A DNA stretch of 9,291 nucleotides from AEGEAN-183 sp964002385 (GCA_964002385.1 CAXFFS010000049.1:1-9291), one strand, 5' to 3'. Numbered from the stretch's first letter, positions 1 to 7,587 are shown. Made by a program: numbers and translations. The notes: generated by a model from the letters alone, not told the origin.

Positions 1-495
1 TTTTAAACTAATTTCATTTTCATTATTCTTAGGTATAACAAGTGAATTAGGGAAAAAATTAGCAAGTATTTGGAATGTGTACATCAAGTCTAATCTGGTA
101 GCACCACCTGTATTAGTTATGTAAGGAGGAAGCAAGCACCAATAAAATTGCCTTCTAAACAACTCTTCATCGAACCTATGTCCGTTGTAAGTAATAAAAA
201 TAGGATTTTTTTCTGAGGACCAACTTAACCAATCTTCTCTAAGTTTTAACATCATTTCATAATGAGAAGGACTTTCTTCGTTAAGGCACTCAATCTTTTT
301 ATGGATAAGAAACGCCTCAGGACTAGGAACAACCCAAGGCAAAAGTTTAGACAACAAGTTGTGTTCCTTTTCTACTACTAAATCCTCATCGGTTAACAGG
401 GAACCTACCTGAATAATTTGTGAAAAATTTATATCTAAACCAGTAGTTTCGGTATCAGTAAAGATATAGCAAGTATCAGAGTTTAGTTGAGTCAC
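1..495 (-). CDS. Exonuclease I-like (SbcB-type) DEDD 3'-5' exonuclease, N-terminal part
   Basis: This is the first 165 codons of a gene that runs off the left edge of the window. The reading frame is open from a GTG at 495 to base 1, and an in-frame TAA lies two codons upstream, so GTG is the earliest common start; no Shine-Dalgarno is visible. The protein opens with the Exo I motif DTETTG (residues 14-19; Asp14 and Glu16 would bind metal). The second motif is YNGHRFDEEL (103-112, Asp109), followed by FY..L.PPY and RLDLM (134-138). This order matches E. coli exonuclease I, where the equivalents are DYETFG, YNNVRFDDE and RWDLLDVM. The family degrades single-stranded DNA 3' to 5' in repair and recombination. 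The last DEDD aspartate and the SH3-like and C-terminal domains would lie outside the window; a full-length relative is about 450-480 residues. The gene follows nfuA by 33 bases on the same strand, so co-transcription is likely. It could instead be another DnaQ-fold exonuclease, so no symbol is given. Confidence 0.75.
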   Translation of the reverse strand, partial: MTQLNSDTCYIFTDTETTGLDINFSQIIQVGSLLTDEDLVVEKEHNLLSKLLPWVVPSPEAFLIHKKIECLNEESPSHYEMMLKLREDWLSWSSEKNPIFITYNGHRFDEELFRRQFYWCLLPPYITNTGGATRLDLMYTFQILANFFPNSLVIPKNNENEISLK

Positions 496-528
496 AACTT
501 ATTTATTAAACTTAAGGTTCTTTAGTTA

Positions 529-1116
529 TTATTTGTAATATGCGTTTTCTCTGTAACTATGGTCAGTTACATCAGTTATGCCTTTAAGTTCTGGAATTTC
601 CTCTATTAGTGTCTTTTCTACTCCATCCTTGAGCGTTACATCTACCATTCCGCAACCTTGGCACCCTCCTCCAAACTGAAGAACTGCCGTTTCTTTATTT
701 ATAATTTCTACCAAAGATACTTCGCCTCCATGAGATGCTAAGCTTGGGTTGATTTCAGAATAAAGAAGATAATTAACTCTTTCTTCTAGAGAGGCATCTT
801 CGCCTATGCTGGGAACTTTAGCATTGGGAGCTTTTATAGTAAGCGTACCTCCAAATTTATCTGGGGAATAGTCCACAACAGCATCTTCAACAAATGACAT
901 TGATTTTTTTTCTAAATAAAGCGAAAAACAGTAATCTTTGCTAATTTCATATTCACTTATATCATCGTCTTCCTTGCAATAAGCTATGCAAGTTTCAGCT
1001 CTTGGAGATCCAGGTTCACTGACAAAAACTTTGACACCTATAGTATCTGAATCTTGTTTTTGTAAAAGTTCATCTAGATACTTTTCAGCTGGTTTTGTTA
1101 TTTGTATAGAAGCCAT
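529..1116 (-). CDS. nfuA: Fe-S biogenesis protein NfuA
   Basis: The 195-residue product matches E. coli NfuA (191 residues) along its length. Residues 1 to about 100 form the degenerate A-type (IscA/HesB-like) domain, ending in the characteristic LTIKAPNAK (92-100). From about 109 comes the NifU-type domain, with ERVNYLL, INPSLASHGGEVSL and then FGGGCQGCGMVDVTLK. Cys152 and Cys155 are the CxxC pair; in the family, each of two subunits supplies one such pair to a bridging [4Fe-4S] cluster. The protein acts in the cytosol as a carrier that passes clusters to apo-enzymes and protects them under oxidative stress or iron limitation. ETF-ubiquinone oxidoreductase, encoded at the other end of this window, is a 4Fe-4S protein and a conceivable client, but that link is only inference. 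The gene is divergent from metH (65-base spacer) and lies upstream of the exonuclease gene. The ATG at 1116 fits the family's N-terminus; no good Shine-Dalgarno precedes it. Confidence 0.96.
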   Translation of the reverse strand: MASIQITKPAEKYLDELLQKQDSDTIGVKVFVSEPGSPRAETCIAYCKEDDDISEYEISKDYCFSLYLEKKSMSFVEDAVVDYSPDKFGGTLTIKAPNAKVPSIGEDASLEERVNYLLYSEINPSLASHGGEVSLVEIINKETAVLQFGGGCQGCGMVDVTLKDGVEKTLIEEIPELKGITDVTDHSYRENAYYK

Positions 1117-1132
1117 AAATACATTTTATAAT
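1102..1132 (+). promoter_or_regulatory. Possible metH promoter
   Basis: A perfect TATAAT lies at 1127-1132 on the plus strand. The best upstream element is TTGTAT at 1102-1107, four of six to the sigma70 -35 consensus with a long 19-base spacing. Transcription would start near 1139 and give a leader of about 43 bases that includes the palindrome at 1148-1160. In DNA this AT-rich a chance TATAAT is common, so the call is weak. Confidence 0.25.
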
Positions 1133-1147
1133 TAAAACACTTACAAT

Positions 1148-1160
1148 TCACTTTAAGTGA
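1148..1160. promoter_or_regulatory. Palindrome in the nfuA/metH divergent spacer, possible operator
   Basis: TCACTT-T-AAGTGA is a perfect 6-base inverted repeat around one base. A second small palindrome, AAGT-G-ACTT at 1155-1163, overlaps its right arm, and another copy of CACTT starts at 1138. The site lies between two divergent genes, 21 bases before the metH start, where a repressor or activator could act on both. It does not contain the MetR-type TGAA-N5-TTCA pattern. The inverted repeat is seen directly; the regulatory role is inferred. Confidence 0.35.
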
Positions 1161-1181
1161 CTTAAAAATTAGCGCAAAAGA

Positions 1182-4100
1182 ATGAAAGTAGCTGAATTTA
1201 AAAAGAAGTTAAATAAAAAGATTTTGGTTATGGATGGTGCCATGGGCACTGAAATACAGTCTAAGAAGCTTTCAGAAGAAGACTTTAGGGGCAACTTATT
1301 TAAAGATTACTCTAGAGATCTAAAAGGCAATAATGATCTTCTTAACCTAACTCAACCTGAAGTAATAAAAGAAATCCATAAATCTTTCTTAAATACAGGA
1401 TCTGATTTTATTCAAACAAACACTTTCAATTCCAGTTCCATTTCACAGAGTGACTACGGTTTAGAGGAAAGAGCTTATGAATTGAATTTTAATGGAGCTA
1501 GGATAGCTAAAGAGGTTATCAAAGAATCAAAAGCTGAGGCCTGGGTAATCGGATCTATTGGACCGACTAATACTACTGCTTCCATGTCTCCAGATGTAAC
1601 TGACCCAGCAAAAAGAAATATTCTTTTTGATCAATTAGTTAATTCTTATAAGGAATGTATACAGGGATTAATTGATGGAGGTGTAGATTTTTTAATGTTC
1701 GAAACAATTTTTGATACCTTAAATGCAAAAGCTGGTGTCTATGCTTATATTGATAAATGCATAGAAATTGGAAAAGAAGTACCTTTAATGATTTCAGGTA
1801 CTATTACAGATAACTCTGGGAGAACTTTATCAGGACAAACCCCCGAAGCCTTTTGGACATCTATTAAGCATGCTAATCCTTTTTCTATTGGTTTTAATTG
1901 TGCATTAGGAGCTGAGCAACTTAGGCCTCATTTAGTCTCTTTAAATAAAATTTCAGATGCACCCATAAGCTTGCACCCTAATGCTGGCCTTCCTAATGAA
2001 ATGGGGGAATACGATGAGACGCCTTCTCATATGGCTAAGGTAATAAAGGAAATGGCGGAAAATGGGCTTTTAAATATTGTAGGTGGATGTTGTGGCACGA
2101 CCCCTGATCATATTGAAGCTATTAAAGACGCAGTAGAGGGGATAAAACCAAGAAAATTAACTACACACAAGCAACAAAGTACTTTTAGTGGTTTAGAGCA
2201 TTTAGTTATTACTAATGATTCCCTTTTTGTAAATATCGGAGAAAGAACTAATGTCACTGGATCAAGTAAATTCGCTAAGTTAATTAAAGAAAAAAATTAT
2301 TCAGAAGCTTTAGAAGTAGCTAAAGACCAAGTTTCATCAGGTGCTCAAATCATTGATATAAACATGGACGAAGGAATGCTTGATTCTTTAGAAGAAATGG
2401 ACCTCTTCTTAAAGCTTGTTGCTTCTGAACCAGATATCTCAAAAGTTCCTATTATGATTGATTCTTCAAAGTGGGAAGTAATTGAGGCTGGTTTAAAGGT
2501 TGTTCAGGGAAAAGCTATAGTCAATTCCATTAGCATGAAAGAAGGCGAAGAAGAATTTATAAGAGTTGCCAAATCATGTCTTAAGTATGGAGCAGCAGTA
2601 ATAGTAATGGCCTTTGATGAGAAAGGACAGGCTGATTCATTAGTAAGAAGAAAAGAAATTTGTAAAAGATCATACGATCTTCTTACTAACAAAGTGAAGT
2701 TTCCACCAGAAGATATAATCTTTGATCCTAATGTTTTTGCCGTAGCTACTGGACTTGAAGAACATAGAAATTATGCTAAAGATTTTTTTGAGGCTTGCGT
2801 CTACATAAAGAAGGAATTCCCTTTAACTAATATTTCAGGCGGAATAAGCAATGTTTCTTTTTCTTTCAGAGGAAATAACGCGGTGAGAGAGGCAATGCAT
2901 TCAGTATTTCTATTCCATGCCATTAAGAGCGGTCTCACAATGGGCATAGTAAATGCGGGTCAACTAGCAGTGTATGAAGATATAGACCCCGAACTAAAAG
3001 TGTTAGTTGAAGATGTGATTCTGAATAGAAGAGAAGATGCAACTGAAAGATTAGTGGATGAGGCAACTAAATTTCTTCAAGATCAATCTACTGCGACCAA
3101 AGACGAAGAATGGAGGAATTTGAAAGTTAGTGAAAGAATTAATCATTCTTTAGTTAAAGGGATTAATAAATACATTATTGAAGATGTGGAAGAACTAAGG
3201 TTGGAATCAGATTCTCCTGTAGAAGTAATTGAAGGCCCCTTAATGGACGGAATGAATGTGGTGGGCGATCTGTTTGGAGAAGGAAAAATGTTTCTTCCTC
3301 AGGTTGTTAAAAGTGCAAGGGTTATGAAGGAAGCTGTTTCCTACCTTATTCCTTATTTGGAAGAAGAAAAAGAAGGTGGTATTAGCTCTAATGGAAAGAT
3401 TGTAATGGCTACTGTGAAGGGCGACGTTCATGATATTGGAAAAAATATAGTTGGTGTGGTTCTTCAATGTAATAACTATGAAATTTTAGATTTGGGAGTC
3501 ATGGTTCCTGCAGAACAAATTATTGAAACTGCCGTTAAAGAGAAAGCTGATTTAATAGGATTAAGTGGATTAATAACCCCTTCACTGGATGAAATGATTA
3601 ATGTTGTCCAAGAATTAAGTAGAAGGAAAATAAATATACCAGTACTTATTGGAGGAGCTACAACTTCTAAAGCTCATACAGCTTTAAAAATAGAACCAAA
3701 TTACAAAACAGGTCTTGCTACACATGTATTAGATGCTTCAAGAAGTGTTGGAGTTGTACAAAATTTATTAAGTAAAAAAAATAAAAAGTCGTATACAGAA
3801 GAAATAAGAAAGGACTATGTTAATACCAGAGAAAGGTTGGCAAATAAAAGTTCACCTAATCTTTTATCCTTGGAAGAGGCAAACAAAAACAAACTCAATA
3901 TAAACTGGGAAAAATCTAACCCAGCAAAGCCATCTTTTTTGGGAGCACAAGAATTAGATCAAGTTCCTGTTGATGTGTTGAGATCATATATAGATTGGAC
4001 TCCTTTTTTTAAAACTTGGAGTCTTGCTGGAAGTTACCCAAAAATTCTAAAAGATAAAGTTGTGGGAGAAACAGCAACACAGTTATTCAGGGATGCAAAT

Positions 4101-4835
4101 AAAATGTTGGATGAATTAGAAAGGTCTAAAATTATTCAAAATAAATCAGTTATAGGCTTTTGGCCAGCTTCTCAAGATAAGAATAATGAAGTTAAAGTCT
4201 ATAAAAATGAAAAAAGAAAAGAACAGATAAATGCTTTAAATTTTCCTAGGCAACAAAGATTTCAAGGAAAAGGAAATCCTAATCTTTCCCTTTCTGATTT
4301 TATTGCTCCAGAAGGTATAGACACTAAAGACTATATAGGAGCTTTTGCAGTAACTTCAGGAATAGGAGTTGAAGAAGCTTGTGCAGAATATGAAAACAAT
4401 AACGATGACTACTCTTCAATAATGCTTAAAGCAATAGCAGATAGATTAGCCGAATCTCTTGCTGAATATGTTCATGAAAAAGTAAGAAAGGAATACTGGG
4501 GTTATTCAAAAGATGAGGAGTTAACTCAAGAAGCATTAATAAAAGAAAAATATATAGGAATAAGGCCAGCTCCTGGATATCCTGCGTGCCCTGATCATTC
4601 TGAAAAAGTTAAACTCTTTTCTTTACTAAATGCTAAGGAAAAAGCAAATATTTATTTAACAGAGAATTTCGCAATGTTGCCCGCAGCTTCTGTAAGTGGT
4701 TGGTATTTCTCTAATAGTGAAAGTAAATACTTTGGGTTAGGTAAAATAACTGAGGGTCAAATTAAAAATATTTCTTCTAATAGAGAAGAGGATATAAAGC
4801 TTACTAAAAAATATTACAGTACTAACCTTGAATAA
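1182..4835 (+). CDS. metH: Cobalamin-dependent methionine synthase
   Basis: This cytosolic enzyme transfers the methyl group of 5-methyltetrahydrofolate to homocysteine through methylcobalamin, giving methionine and tetrahydrofolate. The 1217-residue product (E. coli 1227) has every module. The homocysteine domain (about 1-320) carries the zinc ligands Cys240 (GFNCALG) and Cys303/Cys304 (GGCCGTTPDH). The folate (pterin-binding) domain (about 345-620) begins at NIGERTNVTGSSKF. The cobalamin cap spans about 645-735 and the B12 domain about 738-865, with DVHDIGKN; His750 would be the lower cobalt ligand, followed by GLITPSLDEM and IGGATTSKAHTA. The SAM-dependent reactivation domain (about 890-1217) has YIDWTPFF, DYIGAFAV and RPAPGYPACPDHSEK (1128-1142). 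No key residue is missing, so the enzyme should be active given B12. The ATG at 1182 is firm because an in-frame TAG sits four codons upstream; the Shine-Dalgarno is poor. The spacer is too short for a cobalamin riboswitch. The 3' end overlaps trmA. Confidence 0.98.
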   Translation: MKVAEFKKKLNKKILVMDGAMGTEIQSKKLSEEDFRGNLFKDYSRDLKGNNDLLNLTQPEVIKEIHKSFLNTGSDFIQTNTFNSSSISQSDYGLEERAYELNFNGARIAKEVIKESKAEAWVIGSIGPTNTTASMSPDVTDPAKRNILFDQLVNSYKECIQGLIDGGVDFLMFETIFDTLNAKAGVYAYIDKCIEIGKEVPLMISGTITDNSGRTLSGQTPEAFWTSIKHANPFSIGFNCALGAEQLRPHLVSLNKISDAPISLHPNAGLPNEMGEYDETPSHMAKVIKEMAENGLLNIVGGCCGTTPDHIEAIKDAVEGIKPRKLTTHKQQSTFSGLEHLVITNDSLFVNIGERTNVTGSSKFAKLIKEKNYSEALEVAKDQVSSGAQIIDINMDEGMLDSLEEMDLFLKLVASEPDISKVPIMIDSSKWEVIEAGLKVVQGKAIVNSISMKEGEEEFIRVAKSCLKYGAAVIVMAFDEKGQADSLVRRKEICKRSYDLLTNKVKFPPEDIIFDPNVFAVATGLEEHRNYAKDFFEACVYIKKEFPLTNISGGISNVSFSFRGNNAVREAMHSVFLFHAIKSGLTMGIVNAGQLAVYEDIDPELKVLVEDVILNRREDATERLVDEATKFLQDQSTATKDEEWRNLKVSERINHSLVKGINKYIIEDVEELRLESDSPVEVIEGPLMDGMNVVGDLFGEGKMFLPQVVKSARVMKEAVSYLIPYLEEEKEGGISSNGKIVMATVKGDVHDIGKNIVGVVLQCNNYEILDLGVMVPAEQIIETAVKEKADLIGLSGLITPSLDEMINVVQELSRRKINIPVLIGGATTSKAHTALKIEPNYKTGLATHVLDASRSVGVVQNLLSKKNKKSYTEEIRKDYVNTRERLANKSSPNLLSLEEANKNKLNINWEKSNPAKPSFLGAQELDQVPVDVLRSYIDWTPFFKTWSLAGSYPKILKDKVVGETATQLFRDANKMLDELERSKIIQNKSVIGFWPASQDKNNEVKVYKNEKRKEQINALNFPRQQRFQGKGNPNLSLSDFIAPEGIDTKDYIGAFAVTSGIGVEEACAEYENNNDDYSSIMLKAIADRLAESLAEYVHEKVRKEYWGYSKDEELTQEALIKEKYIGIRPAPGYPACPDHSEKVKLFSLLNAKEKANIYLTENFAMLPAASVSGWYFSNSESKYFGLGKITEGQIKNISSNREEDIKLTKKYYSTNLE

Positions 4836-5904
4836 AAATGAAGATCTATATGCCCTTCAGTTAAAAAGAAAAAGGGATTTATTTTTATCTTTTTTCTCTG
4901 AATTTACTAAAGACTTAGATTGTTTTCCTTCTCCTATTTCTAACTTTCGAACTAGAGCAGAGCTAGGGGTTCATGTAAATGACTCTATTAACTTCACTAT
5001 GGTTGAAAATAATAAAAAAATCTTTATTGATAATCTTGAAATTTGTGATGAGAAAATTAATAACATTATTAATCAGCTAAAAAAATACGTAACTAATATG
5101 GAATCTATCAAAGAAAAACTATTTCAAGCTGAGATACAGGTCGCAAGAAATGGAGAGGGAATGGTATCCCTTATATACCATAAATCTTTAGACACAAATT
5201 GGATTGAAGACGCTCAGAACTTAAGTTCAAAAATTGGTGTATCAATCATTGGAAGGAGCAAAAAACAAAAGTTAGTTATAGGTAAAGATTTTGTTACTGA
5301 AACTTATAAGGTTAAAGACCAAACTATTCAAATAGATTTGTATGAACAATGCTTCAGTCAAACTAACCCTTATATATGTGACCAAATGCTCTCGTGGGTT
5401 CATGAAAGAAAAGATCTAAGTTCTGATATAACCGAACTTCATTGTGGAATAGGCACATTCACAGCCCTCCTCTCAAGTATATTTTCTAAAGTTCTTGCCA
5501 CAGAAAATAGTAGACCAAGTATTAAAGCTTTAGAAAAAAACTTAAAAAATAATGTTATGACAAACGTACAGTTTGCCAGAATGTCAGGATTAGAAACTCT
5601 AGAGGCATTAAATGAAGTTAGAGTTTTTAACAGACTAAAACATGTAAATTTAAAAAGTTTAAAAAGAGATGTTCTTTTTTTGGACCCTCCGAGATCTGGT
5701 GTAGATTCATTATCACTAGACCTAATTAAACAACTTAATTTTAAAGAGATTATCTACCTATCTTGTGGCTTTTCATCTTTAAAATCTAATGTAAATGATC
5801 TACTTTCAGATTACAGCATTGAAAAAGCTGCTTTTTTTGATCAGTTCCCTTTTACTGACCATCTGGAGGCTGGGGTAATCTTAAAAAAAAGAGTTACAAC
5901 TTAG
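4828..5904 (+). CDS. trmA: tRNA (uracil(54)-C5)-methyltransferase TrmA
   Basis: TrmA uses S-adenosylmethionine to make 5-methyluridine at position 54 of the tRNA T-loop. The 358-residue product (E. coli 366) aligns along its length: FPSPISNFRTRAEL (33-46), YHKSLD.NW (117-125), FSQTN (176-180, with the SAM-contacting Gln178), SAM motif ELHCGIGTF (203-211), VREFNRL-like VRVFNRLK (264-271), DPPRSG (286-291), and FDQFPFTDHLEAGV near the end. Cys313 is the expected nucleophile and Glu347 the expected general base. The loop after the nucleophile is SCGF instead of the family's usual SCNP. The four-cysteine Fe-S motif of RlmC/RlmD is absent, which favours TrmA. The only usable start is TTG at 4828: the first in-frame ATG is codon 58, beyond conserved sequence. 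That start overlaps the last 8 bases of metH and has no Shine-Dalgarno, so coupled translation is likely. The 3' end overlaps the convergent etfA. Confidence 0.95.
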   Translation: MNKNEDLYALQLKRKRDLFLSFFSEFTKDLDCFPSPISNFRTRAELGVHVNDSINFTMVENNKKIFIDNLEICDEKINNIINQLKKYVTNMESIKEKLFQAEIQVARNGEGMVSLIYHKSLDTNWIEDAQNLSSKIGVSIIGRSKKQKLVIGKDFVTETYKVKDQTIQIDLYEQCFSQTNPYICDQMLSWVHERKDLSSDITELHCGIGTFTALLSSIFSKVLATENSRPSIKALEKNLKNNVMTNVQFARMSGLETLEALNEVRVFNRLKHVNLKSLKRDVLFLDPPRSGVDSLSLDLIKQLNFKEIIYLSCGFSSLKSNVNDLLSDYSIEKAAFFDQFPFTDHLEAGVILKKRVTT

Positions 5905-6823
5905 CTTCTAGCTCAGGCAAAGCTTCAAACAGATCTGCAACCAAACCATAGTCAGCTACTTGGAAAATAGGCGCATCTTCATCCTTATTTATAGCAACAA
6001 TTACCTTGCTATCCTTCATACCTGCTAGATGTTGAATTGCACCTGAAATTCCTACAGCTATGTACAAATTAGGCGCCACAATTTTACCTGTTTGGCCTAC
6101 TTGCATATCATTAGGTACAAAGCCTGAATCTACTGCAGCCCTAGAAGCTCCTATGGCAGCACCAAGTTTGTCTGCTATTCCTTCAAGTAATTTAAAATTT
6201 TCCCCATTTTGCATTCCGCGTCCGCCTGAAATAACGATATCTGCTGAAGTTAATTCAGGCCGATCAGATTTAGCTAACTCTTCACTTACAAAACTTGAAA
6301 TTTCCAGATTAGAATCCTCATCTAAGTTTTCTTTTGAAGCAGATCCTCCTTGGTCTTCACAGTCATCAAATCCAGTAGTTCTAACGGTAACGACTTTTAT
6401 AGCATCTGAACTCTTAACTGTTGCTATGCAATTACCTGCATAGATTGGTCTTTCAAAAGTATCTTCAGAAAGTACTGAAATTATTTCTGAGATTTGTGAA
6501 ACATCTAACAGAGCAGCAACTCTTGGCATAAAATTCTTTCCGTTACTAGTAGCTGCAGCAAGAATGTGTGAATAATCTTTTCCTATTTTAGAAACCAATA
6601 AACCAATGTTCTCAGCTAGAAAATTTTTGTAAGACTCACTATCTGAAACTATAACTTTGCGAATACCAGGAATCGAACAGGCCTGATCTGCTACCGTTTC
6701 GCATGAAAAACCAGCTATCAGTAAATCTATCTCTGTACCTATTTCTTTAGCTGCAGTAATAGTATTTAAGGTAGCTCCCTTTAACTCTTCATTGTCGTGT
6801 TCAGCTATTACTAATATGCTCAT
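5894..6823 (-). CDS. etfA: Electron transfer flavoprotein subunit alpha
   Basis: EtfA pairs with EtfB in the soluble FAD-containing heterodimer that takes electrons from acyl-CoA dehydrogenases and related flavin dehydrogenases and passes them to ETF-ubiquinone oxidoreductase. The 309-residue length is typical. Residues 1 to about 185 form the N-terminal alpha/beta domain. The C-terminal half is the FAD-binding domain: SGGRGMQN (199-206), SRAAVDSGFVPNDMQ (227-241), VGQTGKIVAP (242-251), the family signature LYIAVGISGAIQHLAG (253-268) and NKDEDAPIFQVADYG (279-293). All expected FAD contacts appear present. The ATG at 6823 overlaps the etfB stop as ATGA, so the two are translationally coupled, and an AGGTGAT ribosome-binding sequence lies inside the end of etfB. 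The stop end overlaps the 3' end of trmA on the other strand by 11 bases, with no clear terminator hairpin between them. Confidence 0.98.
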   Translation of the reverse strand: MSILVIAEHDNEELKGATLNTITAAKEIGTEIDLLIAGFSCETVADQACSIPGIRKVIVSDSESYKNFLAENIGLLVSKIGKDYSHILAAATSNGKNFMPRVAALLDVSQISEIISVLSEDTFERPIYAGNCIATVKSSDAIKVVTVRTTGFDDCEDQGGSASKENLDEDSNLEISSFVSEELAKSDRPELTSADIVISGGRGMQNGENFKLLEGIADKLGAAIGASRAAVDSGFVPNDMQVGQTGKIVAPNLYIAVGISGAIQHLAGMKDSKVIVAINKDEDAPIFQVADYGLVADLFEALPELEAKL

Positions 6824-7572
6824 GAAATCACCTTGGCTTCATTTTTTAGTTTATCCACCAATTCATCAACGCTCTCCACTATAACTCCTGCTGCTCTCTC
6901 AGGGGGTGGAGAAACTTTTAATATCTCTGTCCTGGGAGAAGCATCAACGCCTAATTCTTCTGGGGTCAACGTATCTAAAGGTTTCTTTTTTGCTTTCATA
7001 ATGTTGGGTAATGAAGCATATCTTGGTTCGTTTAACCTTAAATCTGTTGTGACCACAGCAGGAAGATTTAAGGAGACAGTTTGCAGCCCTCCATCTACCT
7101 CTCTCGTGACACTTATCTTACCTTCATCAATTTTTATTTCTGATGCAAAGGTTCCCTGCGGATAAGAAAGTAAGGAAGCTACCATTTGACCCGTTTGATT
7201 TGAGTCATCATCAATAGCTTGTTTGCCTAAAATAATTAAATCAGGCTGTTCTTTTTCAGCAACTGATTTTAATAGCTTTGCTACCCCTAAAGGTTCAACT
7301 TCTAACTCTGTTTCAACTAGGATAGCCCGATCTGCACCTAGAGCTAAAGCAGTTCTTAACTGTTCTTGACAGGCATTAGTTCCGATTGAGACAGCAATTA
7401 CTTCTTCGGCAGTTCCAGCCTCTTTAAGCCTTATAGCTTCCTCCACTGCTATCTCACAAAAGGGGTTTATGGCCATCTTAACATTGGCTAAATCTGGGCC
7501 TGTCTCATCTGATTTAGCCCTAACTTTAACGTTATAATCAACAACTCGTTTTATTGGAACTAGAACCTTCAT
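6820..7572 (-). CDS. etfB: Electron transfer flavoprotein subunit beta
   Basis: EtfB is the AMP-binding and dehydrogenase-recognising half of the ETF heterodimer. The 250-residue product has the expected order: MKVLVPIKRVVDY at the N-terminus, INPFCEIAVEEAIRLKE (35-51), the nucleotide-binding GKQAIDDDSNQTGQM (116-130), and the ETF-beta signature region LNLPAVVTTDLRLNEPRY (168-185). After that comes SLPNIMKAKKKP (187-198), which matches the recognition loop that docks onto partner dehydrogenases; Leu188 aligns with the anchoring leucine (Leu195) of human ETF-beta. It has the character of the classical ETF that serves beta-oxidation; no quinone-reducing FixA-type partners are seen. It is the first gene of an etfB-etfA operon, starting at ATG 7572 behind a well-spaced AAAGGA sequence. 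The divergent neighbour encodes the membrane acceptor of ETF electrons, so the locus is functionally coherent. Confidence 0.98.
   Translation of the reverse strand: MKVLVPIKRVVDYNVKVRAKSDETGPDLANVKMAINPFCEIAVEEAIRLKEAGTAEEVIAVSIGTNACQEQLRTALALGADRAILVETELEVEPLGVAKLLKSVAEKEQPDLIILGKQAIDDDSNQTGQMVASLLSYPQGTFASEIKIDEGKISVTREVDGGLQTVSLNLPAVVTTDLRLNEPRYASLPNIMKAKKKPLDTLTPEELGVDASPRTEILKVSPPPERAAGVIVESVDELVDKLKNEAKVIS
6827..6833 (-). promoter_or_regulatory. Ribosome-binding site of etfA
   Basis: On the minus strand AGGTGAT lies three bases before the etfA ATG. It matches seven bases of the ideal 16S-complementary sequence, with the AGG core seven bases from the start codon. It sits within the last codons of etfB and supports the ATG at 6823 and coupled expression. 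Confidence 0.6.
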
Positions 7573-7581
7573 GTATGCAAA

Positions 7582-7587
7582 TCCTTT
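7582..7587 (-). promoter_or_regulatory. Ribosome-binding site of etfB
   Basis: AAAGGA on the minus strand, nine bases upstream of the etfB ATG, is a normally spaced Shine-Dalgarno. The metH, nfuA, trmA and exonuclease starts in this window lack a comparable one. Confidence 0.6.

Noticed and set aside
1117..1181. Cobalamin, SAM or SAH riboswitch ahead of metH
   Set aside because: The whole spacer is 65 bases and AT-rich, too short for a cobalamin riboswitch, and it shows no conserved B12-box or SAM/SAH aptamer core.
2504..3467. Minus-strand open frames at 2504-2692 and 3240-3467
   Set aside because: Both are inside metH, antisense to its folate and B12 domains, where the metH frame is highly conserved.
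4828..5904. RlmC or RlmD (23S rRNA m5U methyltransferase) as an alternative identity for the trmA product
   Set aside because: Those enzymes carry a four-cysteine Fe-S cluster motif near the N-terminus, which is absent, and the length and the C-terminal FDQFPFTDHLEAGV region match TrmA.
5902..5912. AGCT-TCT-AGCT as an intrinsic terminator between trmA and etfA
   Set aside because: The stem is only four base pairs with no following U tract on either strand, and it lies within the coding ends.
6060..6443. Plus-strand open frame of 127 codons
   Set aside because: It lies wholly inside etfA on the opposite strand, shows no recognisable motif, and etfA is unmistakably real. It is a chance antisense frame.
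6833..7165. Plus-strand open frame of 110 codons
   Set aside because: Antisense to the conserved etfB; low-complexity Ser/Thr-rich translation with no family resemblance.
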